From Rotaria socialis (lineage: Eukaryota > Rotifera > Eurotatoria > Philodinida > Philodinidae), in the NCBI GenBank assembly GCA_905331475.1, contig CAJNYU010000038.1, forward strand, positions 62,001 to 126,000: a stretch of DNA of 64,000 bases, in the 5' to 3' direction. This document shows, one piece after another, positions 36,650-53,645 of the stretch; within the stretch, counting starts at the first letter, position 1, and every line of letters starts with the position of its first letter. The notes beneath the pieces are model-generated. The model was not told the origin of the DNA and did no database searches. It saw only the letters and a program-made list of their open reading frames with translations. The translations under genes and the position numbers were made by a program.

Positions 36650-38023
36650 ATTGTATATATATAAATCAATCTACTAGCAATAGGCCAATAGTACATTTTC
36701 ATTTTTTGCTGGTTTTTATTTTTTGTCACATTTCACAATTTTAAGAGTACAATTGATTTAGTGCAGTGATTAAAATAGATATTGTTTACTTGAAAAGTGA
36801 CCACAACGAAATAATCATTTAAATCAAAGACAGTAAAAAAAAATGTGAAAACTTCGGATTTCATCGGAGAGTTATGTGTACTGCAAATGGTGCATGGGAC
36901 ATATGAGCCATTCTAGAATATCTGAACACCAAAATTATCATGAAAAACTAGGCAATTTGATTTCTGGATGCAGTTTTTGTGCATTTTGAGACGGTTTTCA
37001 GACGATGTTTCGTTAGAAAGCTACGATTTAGTTCAAAACTAATATCAAATTCTGAATCAGCGTTAAAAACTGAGTCGATTTATATATGTTGTGAATAATT
37101 CTGGAAAAAATTGTTTTTTGAAAAATCCCTGTACCCCCTCCTCAAGGATGGTTTGGTCAAAAATGACAATTTTTTCGATAACTCAACCATTTCTTGAGGG
37201 ATCCTTCTCATCTTCGAACTCGACCGAAATATTCATGAGATTGAACTGTGTGGAAAATTTTATCGCGATCTGACTCTCCTTTCGAAAATTATCGTGCTTG
37301 CGGCCGGCCGGACACTGACCGATTCTAGAGTGTACTCACTTTTTGAGTACACAAAAACAAACAACATTTAAAATCGACACTACAGATATCATGTTCACCT
37401 GAATGACAGCCAGAGAAGTCAAGCTTCTGGTAAAGATATGGCAGTCATTTTTCATACATATTTGAGATTGTTTTGATGGGCTTGTCGTAAGAGACAACTA
37501 TGTTGATGGTGTATGTCTTGTGCATTATTGCTGGGGCAAGCTAACGACAGATAATGAAGTCAACAACATTCACTAGAAACCATATTTCATAACTCTTGTT
37601 TTACTGTCAGAAACATATAGTCATAAGCTAAGACTAAACATTGAAATAATTGGACACGTTGACGGATCTAAGTACTGTGTTGATGATGTCGTTACGACCT
37701 TAATGATAGACTTTTAATTGCCTAGAAGCTATTTTTAGGGTTATTTTAGTAAATCTCTATCAGATATTATTCATTACTCTACTTACTGATGATAGATACA
37801 ATACAAGCCGATAGAATAATTATAAGCAAGATCAACTTATACTAGACTTCATTCTACGATGAAACAAAAATTGATCGTGAAGATAGTATTATTTAGTGAT
37901 TCTGTATGAGATGTATGACATCCATGTGACAACTTCTACAATAAAATTCTTGCCGCTTTTTGAAGAAAGAATTTTATTATTATATCATATTAATTAATTA
38001 TTTAGTTAGTTAGTTTATTGTTC
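36650..38023. other. Intergenic region with a probable repeat fragment
   Basis: No exon is supported. The block at about 37090-37370 differs in composition from its flanks (GGCCGGCCGG, and the imperfect hairpin GTGTACTCACTTTTTGAGTA followed by CAC) and looks like a piece of a dispersed repeat. A 60-codon ORF inside it is not a gene. Confidence 0.5.
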
Positions 38024-38779
38024 ATGCAACATTTGAATAAAAATGCACGAGCCTGTCCAAATCCAGAGATTATTGCTAGTCAGCTAGCGTCCATACGTAA
38101 TATTTATCTTCGTCAAGAATTATATACTATTTCTAATAAAATTCAAGAACAATACAAAGAACGTTTGCCCGCTCTTCATTTAGTTTCAATTGCAGCCTAT
38201 GAACAAGTTTTTAACAGACAAGTAACATAGTAGAAATGCCTTTAAAATAAAATCAAAAACTTGTTTTAAAAAATTACAGCCACTATCACTTCCGGAAGAT
38301 TTACGAAGAAATGCCATAGAATATGGACTTAAATATTACAAACTGAATATGGAAAAGTTAGTAAGTGAAAAGTATTAATAATGAAAAAACAGTCTTGACA
38401 TTAGACCATTTCATAATAGCGACAAGTAGAAGCACAAAATGGTCTCCTTGAGATTCCAGATCATTTTGTTTACTTAAAAAAAAATCATCAATTAAACGAA
38501 AAGAACATTACAACATCAGATGAGTCTACGCATCTAGTAACAAATCAAGATGACTTTATGTTGAATTCAACATTGTCTACTACTGATATTTCCTCTTCGC
38601 TAGTTGATACTTCTAGCAGTACAAGTTTTAACTCATTCCACACTAATCGATCGGTGACAACTCCTACTACGACCGATCAATCTTCAGCGTTAAGCAAAAC
38701 TCATTCTCGTGAAAAACCACCAAAAATTATTATCCGTCGACCATCGAATAATAGTTTGACAGCAACCGATCCAAAATGA
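38024..38779 (+). CDS. Unidentified 212-aa protein
   Basis: Three exons (38024-38221, 38280-38360, 38420-38779) join with consistent frame and good GT/AG sites, so this is a real gene. The first ~130 residues are helical and charged (SQLASIRNIYLRQELYTISN, KLNMEKLRQVEAQNG, then PDHFVYLKKNHQ); the last ~90 are Ser/Thr-rich and disordered with a basic REKPPKIIIRRPSNN patch. No signal peptide or membrane segment is seen. I do not recognise the family. The ATG at 38024 is the first in frame. Confidence 0.75.
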
Positions 38780-39474
38780 AGCATCTACTCAACAATCAAA
38801 TAAATAATTAGAAAACATCGATTTTGTTTTATGTTGCAAATCAATAATATTAATGGAACAGAATAGTCAGCGTCTAGCCTTTCAATGATGTTGAGAGTGA
38901 AGAAAAAATACTTCGATAAAGTTTCAGAAGCGAAATAAAATCTTTGATAGGCAAGTTTAAGCATTCTCTACCTTGTCAATTCATCATACTGATTCATTTT
39001 TTCCTCGATAACAAACAATGAATAGTTAAGTTATTTCATCCAGATTGCATTCGTCTACAATATAGTCGATGTCCACTAGAGGTCACTATAGTATGTTCCA
39101 TTGTATCGCATATGTTTTTTTTATTGACGTTTTCTTATTAGGCAGTCAACCATCTTTGTTTGTCGTTGTTTTTCTGTTTTTTATAATTTCGTTTTTACAG
39201 GTATCACTAGAGGTATTGGTAGCTTGTTTCATTTGATTTAACCATTTGTGAGTCATCTAATCATATAGATTTTTTTTCGCCTCTCTTCCTATTTGTTGTT
39301 AACTACGGATAGGATGATTATTATAGGAGTTTTTTTATTTGTCATGTATCTTTGTATTCATAAGTACATACCGCCAACATTCTTTTAAAAAAGAACATTA
39401 TGTACATATATGAAGAGCACTAAGACTACATCTATGCCATTTTAGATACAAAAAAAAAATAATAATAATACAAA
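38780..39474. other. Intergenic region
   Basis: AT-rich, with no exon found. A ccattttag acceptor at about 39437-39445 precedes the next gene's ATG by about 30 nt and may receive a spliced leader. Confidence 0.6.
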
Positions 39475-39678
39475 ATGTTATCAAGCATTCGTCGGTTCTT
39501 TAAATTTATTCATTGGTTATATCTTCAATATCTACTCAATACGGCATTATATATGCTTGAGCCATGGGAACGTATACTATTTTCGACATTGTTATTTGCA
39601 ATTATATCCACGGCTGTTTATTCGGCATTAGTATTTCTTCCTGTTCATGTTCGCTCAATGATACAGATTTATTCATGA
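39475..39678 (+). CDS. SPTSSA: Small subunit of serine palmitoyltransferase (ssSPT)
   Basis: An intronless 67-aa protein. FIHWLYLQYLLNTALYMLEP followed by WERILFSTLLFAI, then SALVFLPVHV, is nearly colinear with vertebrate SPTSSA (about 71 aa). It has the YQYLL.TALYMLEPWER signature and one or two transmembrane helices. The small subunit sits in the ER membrane and activates the SPTLC1/SPTLC2 heterodimer, which condenses L-serine with acyl-CoA to start sphingolipid synthesis; it also influences acyl-CoA chain choice. Assignment to the A rather than B type is by overall similarity only. A divergent second copy lies 1.7 kb downstream. Confidence 0.93.
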   Translation: MLSSIRRFFKFIHWLYLQYLLNTALYMLEPWERILFSTLLFAIISTAVYSALVFLPVHVRSMIQIYS

Positions 39679-41211
39679 TAAAAGACAAACATTTCTCGTA
39701 AAACATTTTTTTCTTCAAATGAATAGGGGCTACACTTCGAGCATACCACAATTGTCAGTTTTCCTATTGTTTATATTTCAATCAGGTTACGTAATAATAA
39801 ATGCAACATAACAACAATTGTTGAACCCTTTTATCTGGTCTTTTTCAAAGAAATAAAACCGTTGACTCGAGTGTAATTTTCTTTTCTTCATACAGAAAGA
39901 TGAATAGCTTCTATCATTTCAGAGCTCCATTAAATGAAAATAAATATTTACCGATCTAGATAAAAACTTTGCGCATATTGAAGAGTAAATTTAAAAGGTT
40001 GATAACTACTATTGAAATTCACTAGTTCTTCATCGAGCTATTTGTTTACTATATGCTTTTAATTATGAAAATTTAGTTGTAGTCTGAAATCTAGGATTTA
40101 TTAATTATATTTGAGAGTTAAAACTTTTTACCGTATGTAGCCTTAAGTATATGATTTCGATCAAGGTTAAGACCTATGGGGAAGTTTCAAAAATATATTT
40201 TATTTTCTAATAGAAATTTAATTGATTTTGAATATTAGTTGAAGATTACTCTACGACTTCCGCTGTTACAGTAGTGTTATTTTTCTTTTCCTTATAGTTA
40301 TCAGCATAGAGAATTTTAGGCACAGACGCGTTAAGTATGCGATCTATTTCATTAGTATACTCACTATGCATAAAATATTTCTTTTGAGAGGAATATTCGT
40401 CCAAGTTCTTCTAGATGCAATTAATTTGTAGGCGTTGAAAAGATTCAGTCAGCAGTTCTCTAAAATTGATGATGAATGATTTATTTCAATGTCGAATTAG
40501 AATAGGAAAGATGTGTATTTAGTTTAGATACATATAATGGAAATTGATCTGTTAGGTTAACTCATTTAATAGGGATATCTACTCGATTTTATAGGACCAT
40601 TAAACACAAATAATGTGAATGATTATACAGAACGCATTTGTTACCTTCTCTCGTGTTGCTCATTTTACATGCAGCGTAAAAAATGACTATCAAATGCACT
40701 GCTGTCATGCATTGTAATAGTACTTGGTGTAGTCGGTGTTTTTTTCTTTCTGTCACTATTAAACATCTACACATATTTTTACTTTACGTTTTTTTAAAAA
40801 TGTGACAAATTGCAAGCTATAATTAGTCCTTGAAGAGTTGATATGCCTTTATTGCCAAGTATATTTTCTTGTTATTTCTTCACGATCATAATCTTCTTTT
40901 TTTCTTTCTATATTTGAAAACTAAACCGAATCGCTATCCTTTTCAAACTTACTTCTTTTTCTTTTATATTGCAATGATGTTCACAAGCTTTGTCGTTTAC
41001 TTTTGTACGAACGAAATCGCCTTTTCTTTCAACTTCACTACGTTGCTGAGGTGGCTCCCGCATATTTTTTTTTCTACTTTTCTCCATGTGAAATTGTGTA
41101 TATATATATGCCTATGCAACACAACGCGCACATACGTATAGACAAAACTTACTTTACTCCCGTGAAGAGTGTGCTACACGACCAAGTGCAGAAATCATTG
41201 TCTAGTTAATA
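39679..41211. other. Spacer between the two ssSPT copies
   Basis: About 1.5 kb of AT-rich DNA with no coding exon. An AATAAA at 39852 probably serves the upstream gene. Small ORFs here are Phe-rich translations of T-rich sequence. Confidence 0.6.
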
Positions 41212-41696
41212 ATGAGCATTGCAACACAAACTAATTATTTGGATTCATTAACAATGGGAAATAATAATTCTAGGGTAATTATTATCTTATGTTAATCAGT
41301 TAAACTAACAAAAGCAACATTGTTATTTCAATCATATCAAACTTTAAACTGTATTATATTTTTTTATATCAAAACCTCAATTGAATTAGTGATATACAAT
41401 ACCGTTTTAATTTTATCTGATCTTTTTTTCCTTTCTATACATAGATTAAGGCAAATTCACGCAAAAATACGACATGGTTTGATTCGACATATGAACACAT
41501 TCAACGTGTATATCTACAATTTCTGTTAATGACGACACTATATGTAATGGAACCATGGGAACGGGTGCTTATAATCAGTATTTTTCTCTGCATCATCGCG
41601 CTTATTACATATTCGGCTATTGTCTATATTCCATTTCATATTCATTATCTTCTACAATCGACAATGCCACGTATTTCTACTGTATTAATACGATAA
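41212..41696 (+). CDS. Second, divergent ssSPT paralogue
   Basis: Two exons (41212-41274, 41445-41696) join at phase 0 to 104 aa. Exon 1 gives MSIATQTNYLDSLTMGNNNS; exon 2 begins after ctatacatag and contains YLQFLLMTTLYVMEPWERVL, the same core as the upstream ssSPT, then a hydrophobic helix and IVYIPFHIHYLL. Conserved EPWER, flanking hydrophobics and C-terminal PxHI identify it as an SPT small subunit. It differs by an N-terminal extension of about 37 residues and a C-terminal extension (MPRISTVLIR). Because exon 2 has no early ATG it would be missed by ORF scanning. The exon 1 junction is the least certain part; the exon 2 homology is clear. It arose presumably by tandem duplication. Confidence 0.8.
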
Positions 41697-42131
41697 TGAG
41701 GAATGTTTACAAAGAAACATTTTGGACAATATGCTCTTAGCAACTATAATCATTAAACTCACGATTGTTCTCTTTTATATTTCTTTTTTTTCGACAACAA
41801 ACATATAATGATGTCATTGTAATTCTTTTTTTACGTTTCACTACTTTTTGAATAGAATTTACTCAAAATGAAATTGAAGAGATCACATTGGGAAAAGGCC
41901 AATTTACTTCGATACTGAGTAGCTGATTATACATACGTTGATCAGTGACTCGTTTTTGTTCTTTTCTTTTCTCAATACCTACACCGACGAGCACATGTCT
42001 AGCTATTATGTTTGTATTATTGACGATATTATTCCTAGAAGAAGAAGATGAATCAATTAAACATAGAATTTCGAATTTCTTGCTTGTTTTAGATCTTTCT
42101 TTTTTTAAATTTATTTATTGTGTTGTAACTA

Positions 42132-43307
42132 ATGGATGTCGATTCTGAGCCTCTATCATCAACGACCGGAATGTCAAATTTAGATGAAGACTTAATGGAA
42201 AGACTACGATCAATAACAACAAGTAATCATGAAGATTTAATTGCACAATTTCGTTCAACTACAAATGCGATGCTAACCGATGAAGGTTGTGCTTTTTTCC
42301 TCGAAATGAGTAATTGGTAAATTGATTAAAACCTAAAATTTTTATATTGAAACAAAAAGAAACATCTACTTAATGATTCATAGGAATTTAAATGAAGCTA
42401 TTCTTGCTTATTACGATGCTGAAATGCCAACAGATAAAATACCACAAATGCGTTTTGTCGGCGATGTTACTGTCGGCGAAGGTGAAGCCATTCCACCGAA
42501 TACAAAATTTGTAAAAACTTGGCGAGTAGAAAATTCTGGTAATTATTGCTTTTGAACTTAAATCAATATTTTATCTTTCAATTGTAGGTAGTGAACCATG
42601 GCCGAGTAATTGTTCATTACGTTTCGTTAATGGTGATCGACTACAGGATCGAGATGAAATTTATGTTGGCTCATTAGCACCAGGCGAACAAACAAATATA
42701 TCTGTCGATATAACTAGTCCGGCTGTTTCGAAAATAGTCAGATCACAATGGCGGCTATTTACTCCAGCCGGTGTACCATTTGGAGGTAAGAGACTCAATT
42801 TCTAATTTATGATTAAATTATTTTTTTCATTTTAGATCCAATTTGGCTTATCGCTAGTGTTGAAGAAGGTGGACTAATGGGTATAACCCAACAACTTGAA
42901 CAATGCCATTCACTTGGTGGCATGAATATTAATAACTATCCACAACCTATGACCAATCAAATGACTGGTTTACCACCATCAAATAATTTACTTTATCAAA
43001 CATCTTCTACCAATCCATTTCAGAATACGAGATGTAAATAAAAAGAATTTTGCTTTCTTTAGAATAATAATTTATAAACATCGACTTTGTTATCATTACA
43101 GGGCCTATGCCAGATGCCAATAATATACCTGGTTCTACGAATTACCCTATTGTACCTGTTACAGTAAGTTAACGAAAAAATTTACAACATAATCATAAAA
43201 TTCGTTTATAGGAATATTCTCGAACGAGTAATATTAATCATCAATCATCGGATCCATCAGCATCATCAAATGGAATGGTAGATGATAATTCTTTAGACAC
43301 ATATTAA
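42132..43307 (+). CDS. ILRUN: ILRUN (UBA-like and NBR1-like domain protein)
   Basis: Six exons (42132-42316, 42384-42538, 42588-42785, 42836-43033, 43102-43163, 43212-43307) join in frame to 297 aa, matching the ~298 aa of human ILRUN (C6orf106). An N-terminal UBA-like segment holds CAFFLEMSNWNLNEAILAYY; then FVGDVTVGEGEAIPPNTKFV leads into the NBR1-like immunoglobulin-type FW domain (KTWRVENSG, SEPWPSN, SQWRLFTPAG, DPIWLIASVEEGG). The C-terminus is disordered. The vertebrate protein is reported to dampen CBP/p300-dependent antiviral and inflammatory transcription; that role in this animal is unproven. Confidence 0.93.
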
Positions 43308-44875
43308 CTGAATGAAGTTCCATCTATTGTTGTGCTAGTCGAAACCGAGTGCGCGTTTACAATTTAAAAAGAAAATTCTTTATCTTCTTTTTGTTTTTTT
43401 TGATATTTTGTGAAAAATATGACCATCATTAACAGAGAGATTTATCCGTATTTTTTTTTTATTTTCCTTTTCGTTTCTTATAAATATACATATATATTAT
43501 ATACACATAGATGACGAGAAATATGTTACCAACTATTTATGTAGATAGAAAGTCATGTATTGACAAGTAAACGCTCATTTCTTTTCTTTTGTTGCGACAT
43601 AAAACTGTTTATTTGTTACTTTCTTTCTCTCGTTTCCTTTCCCCTCCTTCTCTGCCCTCCCCCCCTTCTTTTTTTATACACTACAAACTCGCATTCAAAC
43701 AGACAGTTACAACGATAGATGTTTCTTTCTTCTTTTTTTTTTCTTTTTTCATTTTTTTTGCTGTTGTTTCCTATTTGATAATAATGTATATTCAAGATGA
43801 ACTATCCGAAGAGTTTAAACAAAATTTTTAATTAGTTAATCAAATATCAACTGACATTCATATTAGTTTTGCTTGGTTGCATGTTAACTTCTAACATAGA
43901 TCGACGAGATCTTTACAAAAAATGATCCGACTGTATTTGTAATTCGCCTCTCGAAGTTACTCGTCGGATTGCTCAACAAAACAATTTAAGCTTGATAATC
44001 TTTAAAAATATGGAACAAGATGAATGATTGGCCGTCTATCGCAGGATTTTCAGACAAATGAAACTTGGGATGCACCACCATGGACTTACTTTTGAATAGA
44101 AATGGGTTGCTTTGAGACAATGAAATACTGCATTAGTTTTAACTAATCTTCTATTCGATACCAGTTCGTCCATGTGCGTATGATTAGCTACAATGTCATG
44201 CTCATTGAATGTATTTACAATACTAATCAGGCTTACAAAATATTCTAATGTTATTACTTCGAATTATAGAGAGAAAAAAAAGAACACACTTGAAACGTTG
44301 TTCATTTCATAATAATGAATTATAAAGTTCACCTTATGAAAAAGGCAACATGTTCTAAATGATGGTAATTTTTCGATCGTTGTACTGAGAACTCCACGAC
44401 ATGAAAAATTGCACTGTTTCTGCTATGCATACACTCATCAGATATCGAACAAGCATTTTTCATAAGAGTTTGACGAATTATTACTCTGTTTGAAAATAAT
44501 TATACAACAATTGGTAAGAAGAATTACGATCGACGGCGATTTGCTAAAAGCAGAAGACATAATCGTTATTTACTGATAGAGAATTTTATCTCATACAAAA
44601 CACGCTGATAAAATACAAACTTTCATTGATTACTCGTAAGCCTTATCTTATCTTTTATTTCATTCACAGAAATACAAAAAAAGTAAACAAAAAACATTCT
44701 TAACGAATGCACATACTTATTTTCACTTGAATTCAATTTTCTTCTTTTTTTTTTATTTGTTTAAATGAGAAAAAAATTTCATAAGGAAAAATTCCACATA
44801 GTAGCAAAAAAGGAAAATTCGTCACATTAAAAAAAGCAAACAACAATAACAAAGTATAATCTTTTTTTTTCTTAT
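43308..44875. other. Intergenic region between convergent genes
   Basis: Contains T-rich and C/T-rich tracts (43620-43760) that are probably the ILRUN 3' untranslated region. Nothing else coding was recognised to 44875, where the RCC1 stop codon lies on the other strand. Confidence 0.6.
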
Positions 44876-46801
44876 TTAATTTTCATCTTTAGTAGTAGGA
44901 TTATCATGCGTAAGAAATAATGTGTGTTGAGCTCCAACAGCTATATTGAGAGCCATTTTAATATCCATGTATTTTGATGACATCATACGAGGAACTTTTA
45001 CATCTTGTTGACCATGCCCATGTTGCAATGATGTACCAGCACCAAATGAAAAAACTTTACCGGCTCGATCGATAACAAATGAAACATGATTACCACATGC
45101 AATATCAACGATATTCGATAAGTTCGGTATAAGTGTTGGTTGACTTAAATGTTCTGACAATTCATTAATACCCAATTGACCTTCATGATGTCTACCTATC
45201 GCATAGACTTCACCTTGAATGAAAAAAAAAGAAAAGTAAAACTTTTATTAATGAAATAATCGCTCTAGTCACCATCAGCAGTTAAACCAAGTGTATGATG
45301 AAGTCCACCGGAGAATTTTACCCATCTTTTACCTTCAAGCGAAGGAATAAATGTCGGAAAATAAACTGGTTCATCGACTGGTAAACCTGAAAAGCAAAGA
45401 AAATTGTAATTTCAACTTTATATATTAGCCTTTCAATAATCGATTGAAATTCTCATACTTAGATTAAATTTTTTTCTTCAATCTGACAGATTTACTTACC
45501 GAGTTGATTAAAATTATTTAAACCGCCACCTAATATCCAATCATGACCATTAACTTTTAAAAAGAAATGGTGTGAACCCGAAAAAATATCATCAAATAGT
45601 AGATTTTTAGCTTTAATTCCATTTCGATTGTAAATAATCGGTGCAGGTTTAATTAATCGATCTAAAAAATAAGAATTTTCATTATTCTGTTCATTTTCTT
45701 TTTCGGTTAAGTTTTACCAATGCCTCCTCGTAGTCCATCTTCAGCTGCATAACGATTTAATCGTGCTAGCTGACCTGTTTCACCATTACCACAGGAATAA
45801 ACATGTCCAGCTTCACTGAGAAACAAAACAAAATCGTAGCCACTAGCCAATTTAACAACTTTCTCTGGTAATTTTATTTCAATAGGAGTTTTAGCCATTA
45901 CACCTTTCTGCACAAGACCATAAACACCAGTTGAACTTGAACGAAATGTACCCCAACCTATTTCAATGACAATTTAATCAAACATAAGAAAAAATATTGT
46001 ATAAATTCGTCGTACCATAAACTTTTCCTACGTCCGATAAAACTAATGTATGACTATCACCTGCAACAACTTGAATAATTTTCTCTTGATTAACATCCAT
46101 AACGCCACTCATATCAACTAATCCAAATTGATCAGCTTCATCATCATCATCATCACTATCGGGTCTTCCCAACGCATGTTCATCATTACAACCAAATGTA
46201 TAAATTTGATTTTTTTCTGTAAGACACACGGTATGAAGTGGACCACAAGCGATTTGTACAACGAGTTCAGGTAGAGGAACAGGTTGTGGATTTTGTCGTT
46301 GACTTATAGCACTTTTAAGGCCTAATTGTGTCATTCCATTATCACCAACAGCTAATACTTGACCACCTTTCGAAAGAGAAAATGCTGGAAACGACACATT
46401 TACTACAGATGAGGCTGATGGAGTTTTTGCACGTGCTTTTATTTTTGCTGTATAATCATCTAAAAAGAATATAGTTTAATTGGATATTAAAACAAGAATA
46501 AGCATACTTGTGTTTTCAACAATTTCGGGTTCTGCTTTTGTGCGTTTTTGTGGATGATGATCGCCGTTATGTACATCTTTTAACAAAAATACAAAAGATG
46601 AAATGAACAATTTCAGAAAATTTATAAAGTAACACAAACCATCTTGATGATCACTGTCGTCTAAAGAACGTTTTTTGGGTTTATTTGATGATACTTGTTT
46701 TGGTTTTATTGATGATCGACCGGCTTTTGTCCGAGCTAAAATTGTAGAAAATATTAAATCGAAATTTAGAAAAAATATTTTTATTTACCTGAAGAGGGCA
46801 T
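44876..46801 (-). CDS. RCC1: RCC1, Ran guanine-nucleotide exchange factor
   Basis: Minus-strand exons 46789-46801, 46640-46660, 46508-46576, 46016-46459, 45718-45957, 45500-45661, 45273-45386 and 44876-45213 join in frame to 466 aa. RCC1 repeats of the seven-bladed propeller are visible: GQVLAVGDNGMTQLGL, CGPLHTVCLTEKNQIYTFGC then NDEHALGR, VVAGDSHTLVLSDVGKVYGW, ASGYDFVLFLSEAGHVYSCG, FSGGLHHTLGLTADGEVYAI, CGNHVSFVIDRAGKVFSFG and GAQHTLFL. The GDSHT and SGG.HHT motifs and the acidic insert after LGR resemble canonical nuclear RCC1, which loads GTP on Ran at chromatin. The N-terminal tail is basic (KRTKAEPE). Exon 2 is ambiguous: a longer version (46640-46736) would add a basic segment but is one nucleotide out of frame (see findings). 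Confidence 0.92.
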
Positions 46802-47791
46802 TGTTTCAAACAAAAACAAAAAGATCTAAAAGCAAAATACCCATAATGAAATAATACATACGCAATATGATGTCAAGATATTGATATTTTATGTATTTAA
46901 ATGAATCATACGTAAAATTACGCGACTTTAAGAAATAATTGATCCATTCAAGCCAAATTATTTCTTTTACGTCCTTCTTTCGTGTCCCTGCATTTTCATT
47001 CACGATAAACAAAGAGAAATATAAGTAACGAGTCATAAACTGTCGCATTTCTCAATAAATGACTTTCTAGATGTCGCTTTATACCATTCAAACTTTTTGG
47101 CTATATTTTCAATATAAAACTTCACATCATAGACATCTTAAATCTAAGTTTTGCTGTGGTGTTTTTCTCCCATATCTTTGTGAAATTGTAACAAAAACGG
47201 ATTTAAGAATTTCTTTTCATGTGTATTTATAATAAAAGCCATTTTTCTCTCTCTCTCTCTGAAATCTCATACGTATCATATGAAATTGATACTTTCAAGT
47301 ACCTTCTGTTAGATTTTTTTCCACAAAAATCTAAGAATTCATATTCAGTCTCATGTTGACTGTTGAAAACAATAAATACCCCGAGGTACTTTGGTCCTTA
47401 TTCATACATTTCTGTATTTAGAGGACGCCATAGATGTCACAACGCATATTTCATATTCGTTCCAGACGATAAAAACTCATATAACTATTCACAGTAATAC
47501 ACATGCTGAAAATATCATAGCTAAGAAAAAGTGTCATTCAACATATTATGGTACTGGAAGTGACAACTGCGTGCTCTTGGAATATCTATCAGATCAACTT
47601 CAAACTATTTACAATTATTCATACTTAAATGAAACTATTCTGTTATGTTTCATACTAGATTTTATTATTTTGAATATGTTGTTTATAGACATAAGATGAT
47701 AAAATTAAGATTTAATGGAATATAACTACAGAAACTTTCTGATACTAGTGACTAAATGGTAAAATGCATAATATAGGTTGACTCTATAGTT
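46802..47791. other. Intergenic region
   Basis: Separates the RCC1 start from the glycogen phosphorylase stop on the same strand. An 80-codon minus ORF (46806-47048) and a 102-codon plus ORF (47391-47699) lack splice context and resemble nothing known. Confidence 0.6.
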
Positions 47792-52286
<4,495 letters not shown>

Positions 52287-53645
52287 GATATATTTTGCTT
52301 ACAAAAATCTAAAACAATGATCAATTATAGAATGTAACAGCGACAACAACAATAGCGTGGGAAGAAAAATTCTACCCAAAGAAAATGCAAAAAAACAGCC
52401 AAGTTAACTATGCTAGTTCTGTAAAAATGCGTCTATGTCTTTTATTTTATACGAGTGTTTCGAACGAGCGAGGAAAAAAGGAAAAAAATAACGCCACAGC
52501 TTCTCTATTCCTGCTATATAGAATATACAAAAAACACATTTGTTCCTTTGCCATCTCATCATAGGATGTGTTCTCTAGCGACTACAGAATGGGATATAAA
52601 AAATAGAGAAATAATTTTTGCTATAGAGAAACAACGACCGTTGTAGTAAGAATGGAGGATAAAAGCTATGGCAAAAAATAACTACTTGTCGATGTCGCAT
52701 AAAGACTACGAGCAAAAGCTAAGGCGATATCAATCAGAGCATGTATTTACCAAGAAACCGAAAAAAAAACTTTAAGTGCAACAAATAAGCAGCCACGTGA
52801 AAATGTAGAAAAAAATGAAATCATGCATTAATAATAATTATATTTTATGAACTCATTTTTTTCTTGTATGATAGGCTAAACTTAACAATATTATAGGGAT
52901 AGAGGAAAAATTGATTTTCGCACTGACTACAGTGAATCGATTAATTATGCAATGGATCTGTAAACGATCCGTTTCAGACTCTGCGATATGTTTCTCGGAG
53001 GAAATGTATGCCATAAACAATGCTAAAGAAACATATTTTGGACACATCTCGAAGAGTATTTCAATTCCGATCTTAGAAAGAAAAACAAACCTGAATTGTT
53101 TTTTTTCCTGCTTTACTCTGCTTTCGAACGATTTCTATTATGTATTGCAGTTTCATTTATTTGCTTTTTCTTAAAAAGAAAATGAGGTTTAATAACACGA
53201 GTAGTTTACTTTGACAATCAACAGAACACGGTGCATCACTTCTGCATCGAATAGAAATTATTATATTTAAACATAGCGTGATTTTTTCTCTTTTACTCAT
53301 TTATGTGCGCTGTTCTACTTTCTTTTTTTCTCCACAGGCTTTAAGAAAGTAAAAGAACCGGAAAGAAAATTTTGTGGTTGAAGAACCCTTAGATACAATT
53401 CGAATATAGCAGACCTATTGCAAAAACATTCATAGCTCAGGTCAGATTTTATTCGATAAACGGGAAAAAAATTCTTTTTAGTTAAAAATCAAATAGAGAC
53501 CAGCTGTGGCCTTCTGAAAGAACATCTATGCAAACAAATCGCATGTTACACTTTTTTTGTAGAATACTGGCATATCATTACAAAAGTCTCCTTTTTTACT
53601 TATTGTATCGGTGAATACACCAATCATCGACCGAGTAGCTTCAGT
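52287..53645. other. Intergenic region upstream of glycogen phosphorylase
   Basis: Presumed promoter side of the phosphorylase gene. No coding exon or structured RNA was recognised; 60-90-codon ORFs here have no splice context. Confidence 0.6.

Noticed and set aside
47391-47699. 102-codon plus ORF
   Set aside because: No homology, no splice context, and AT-rich composition typical of chance frames here.
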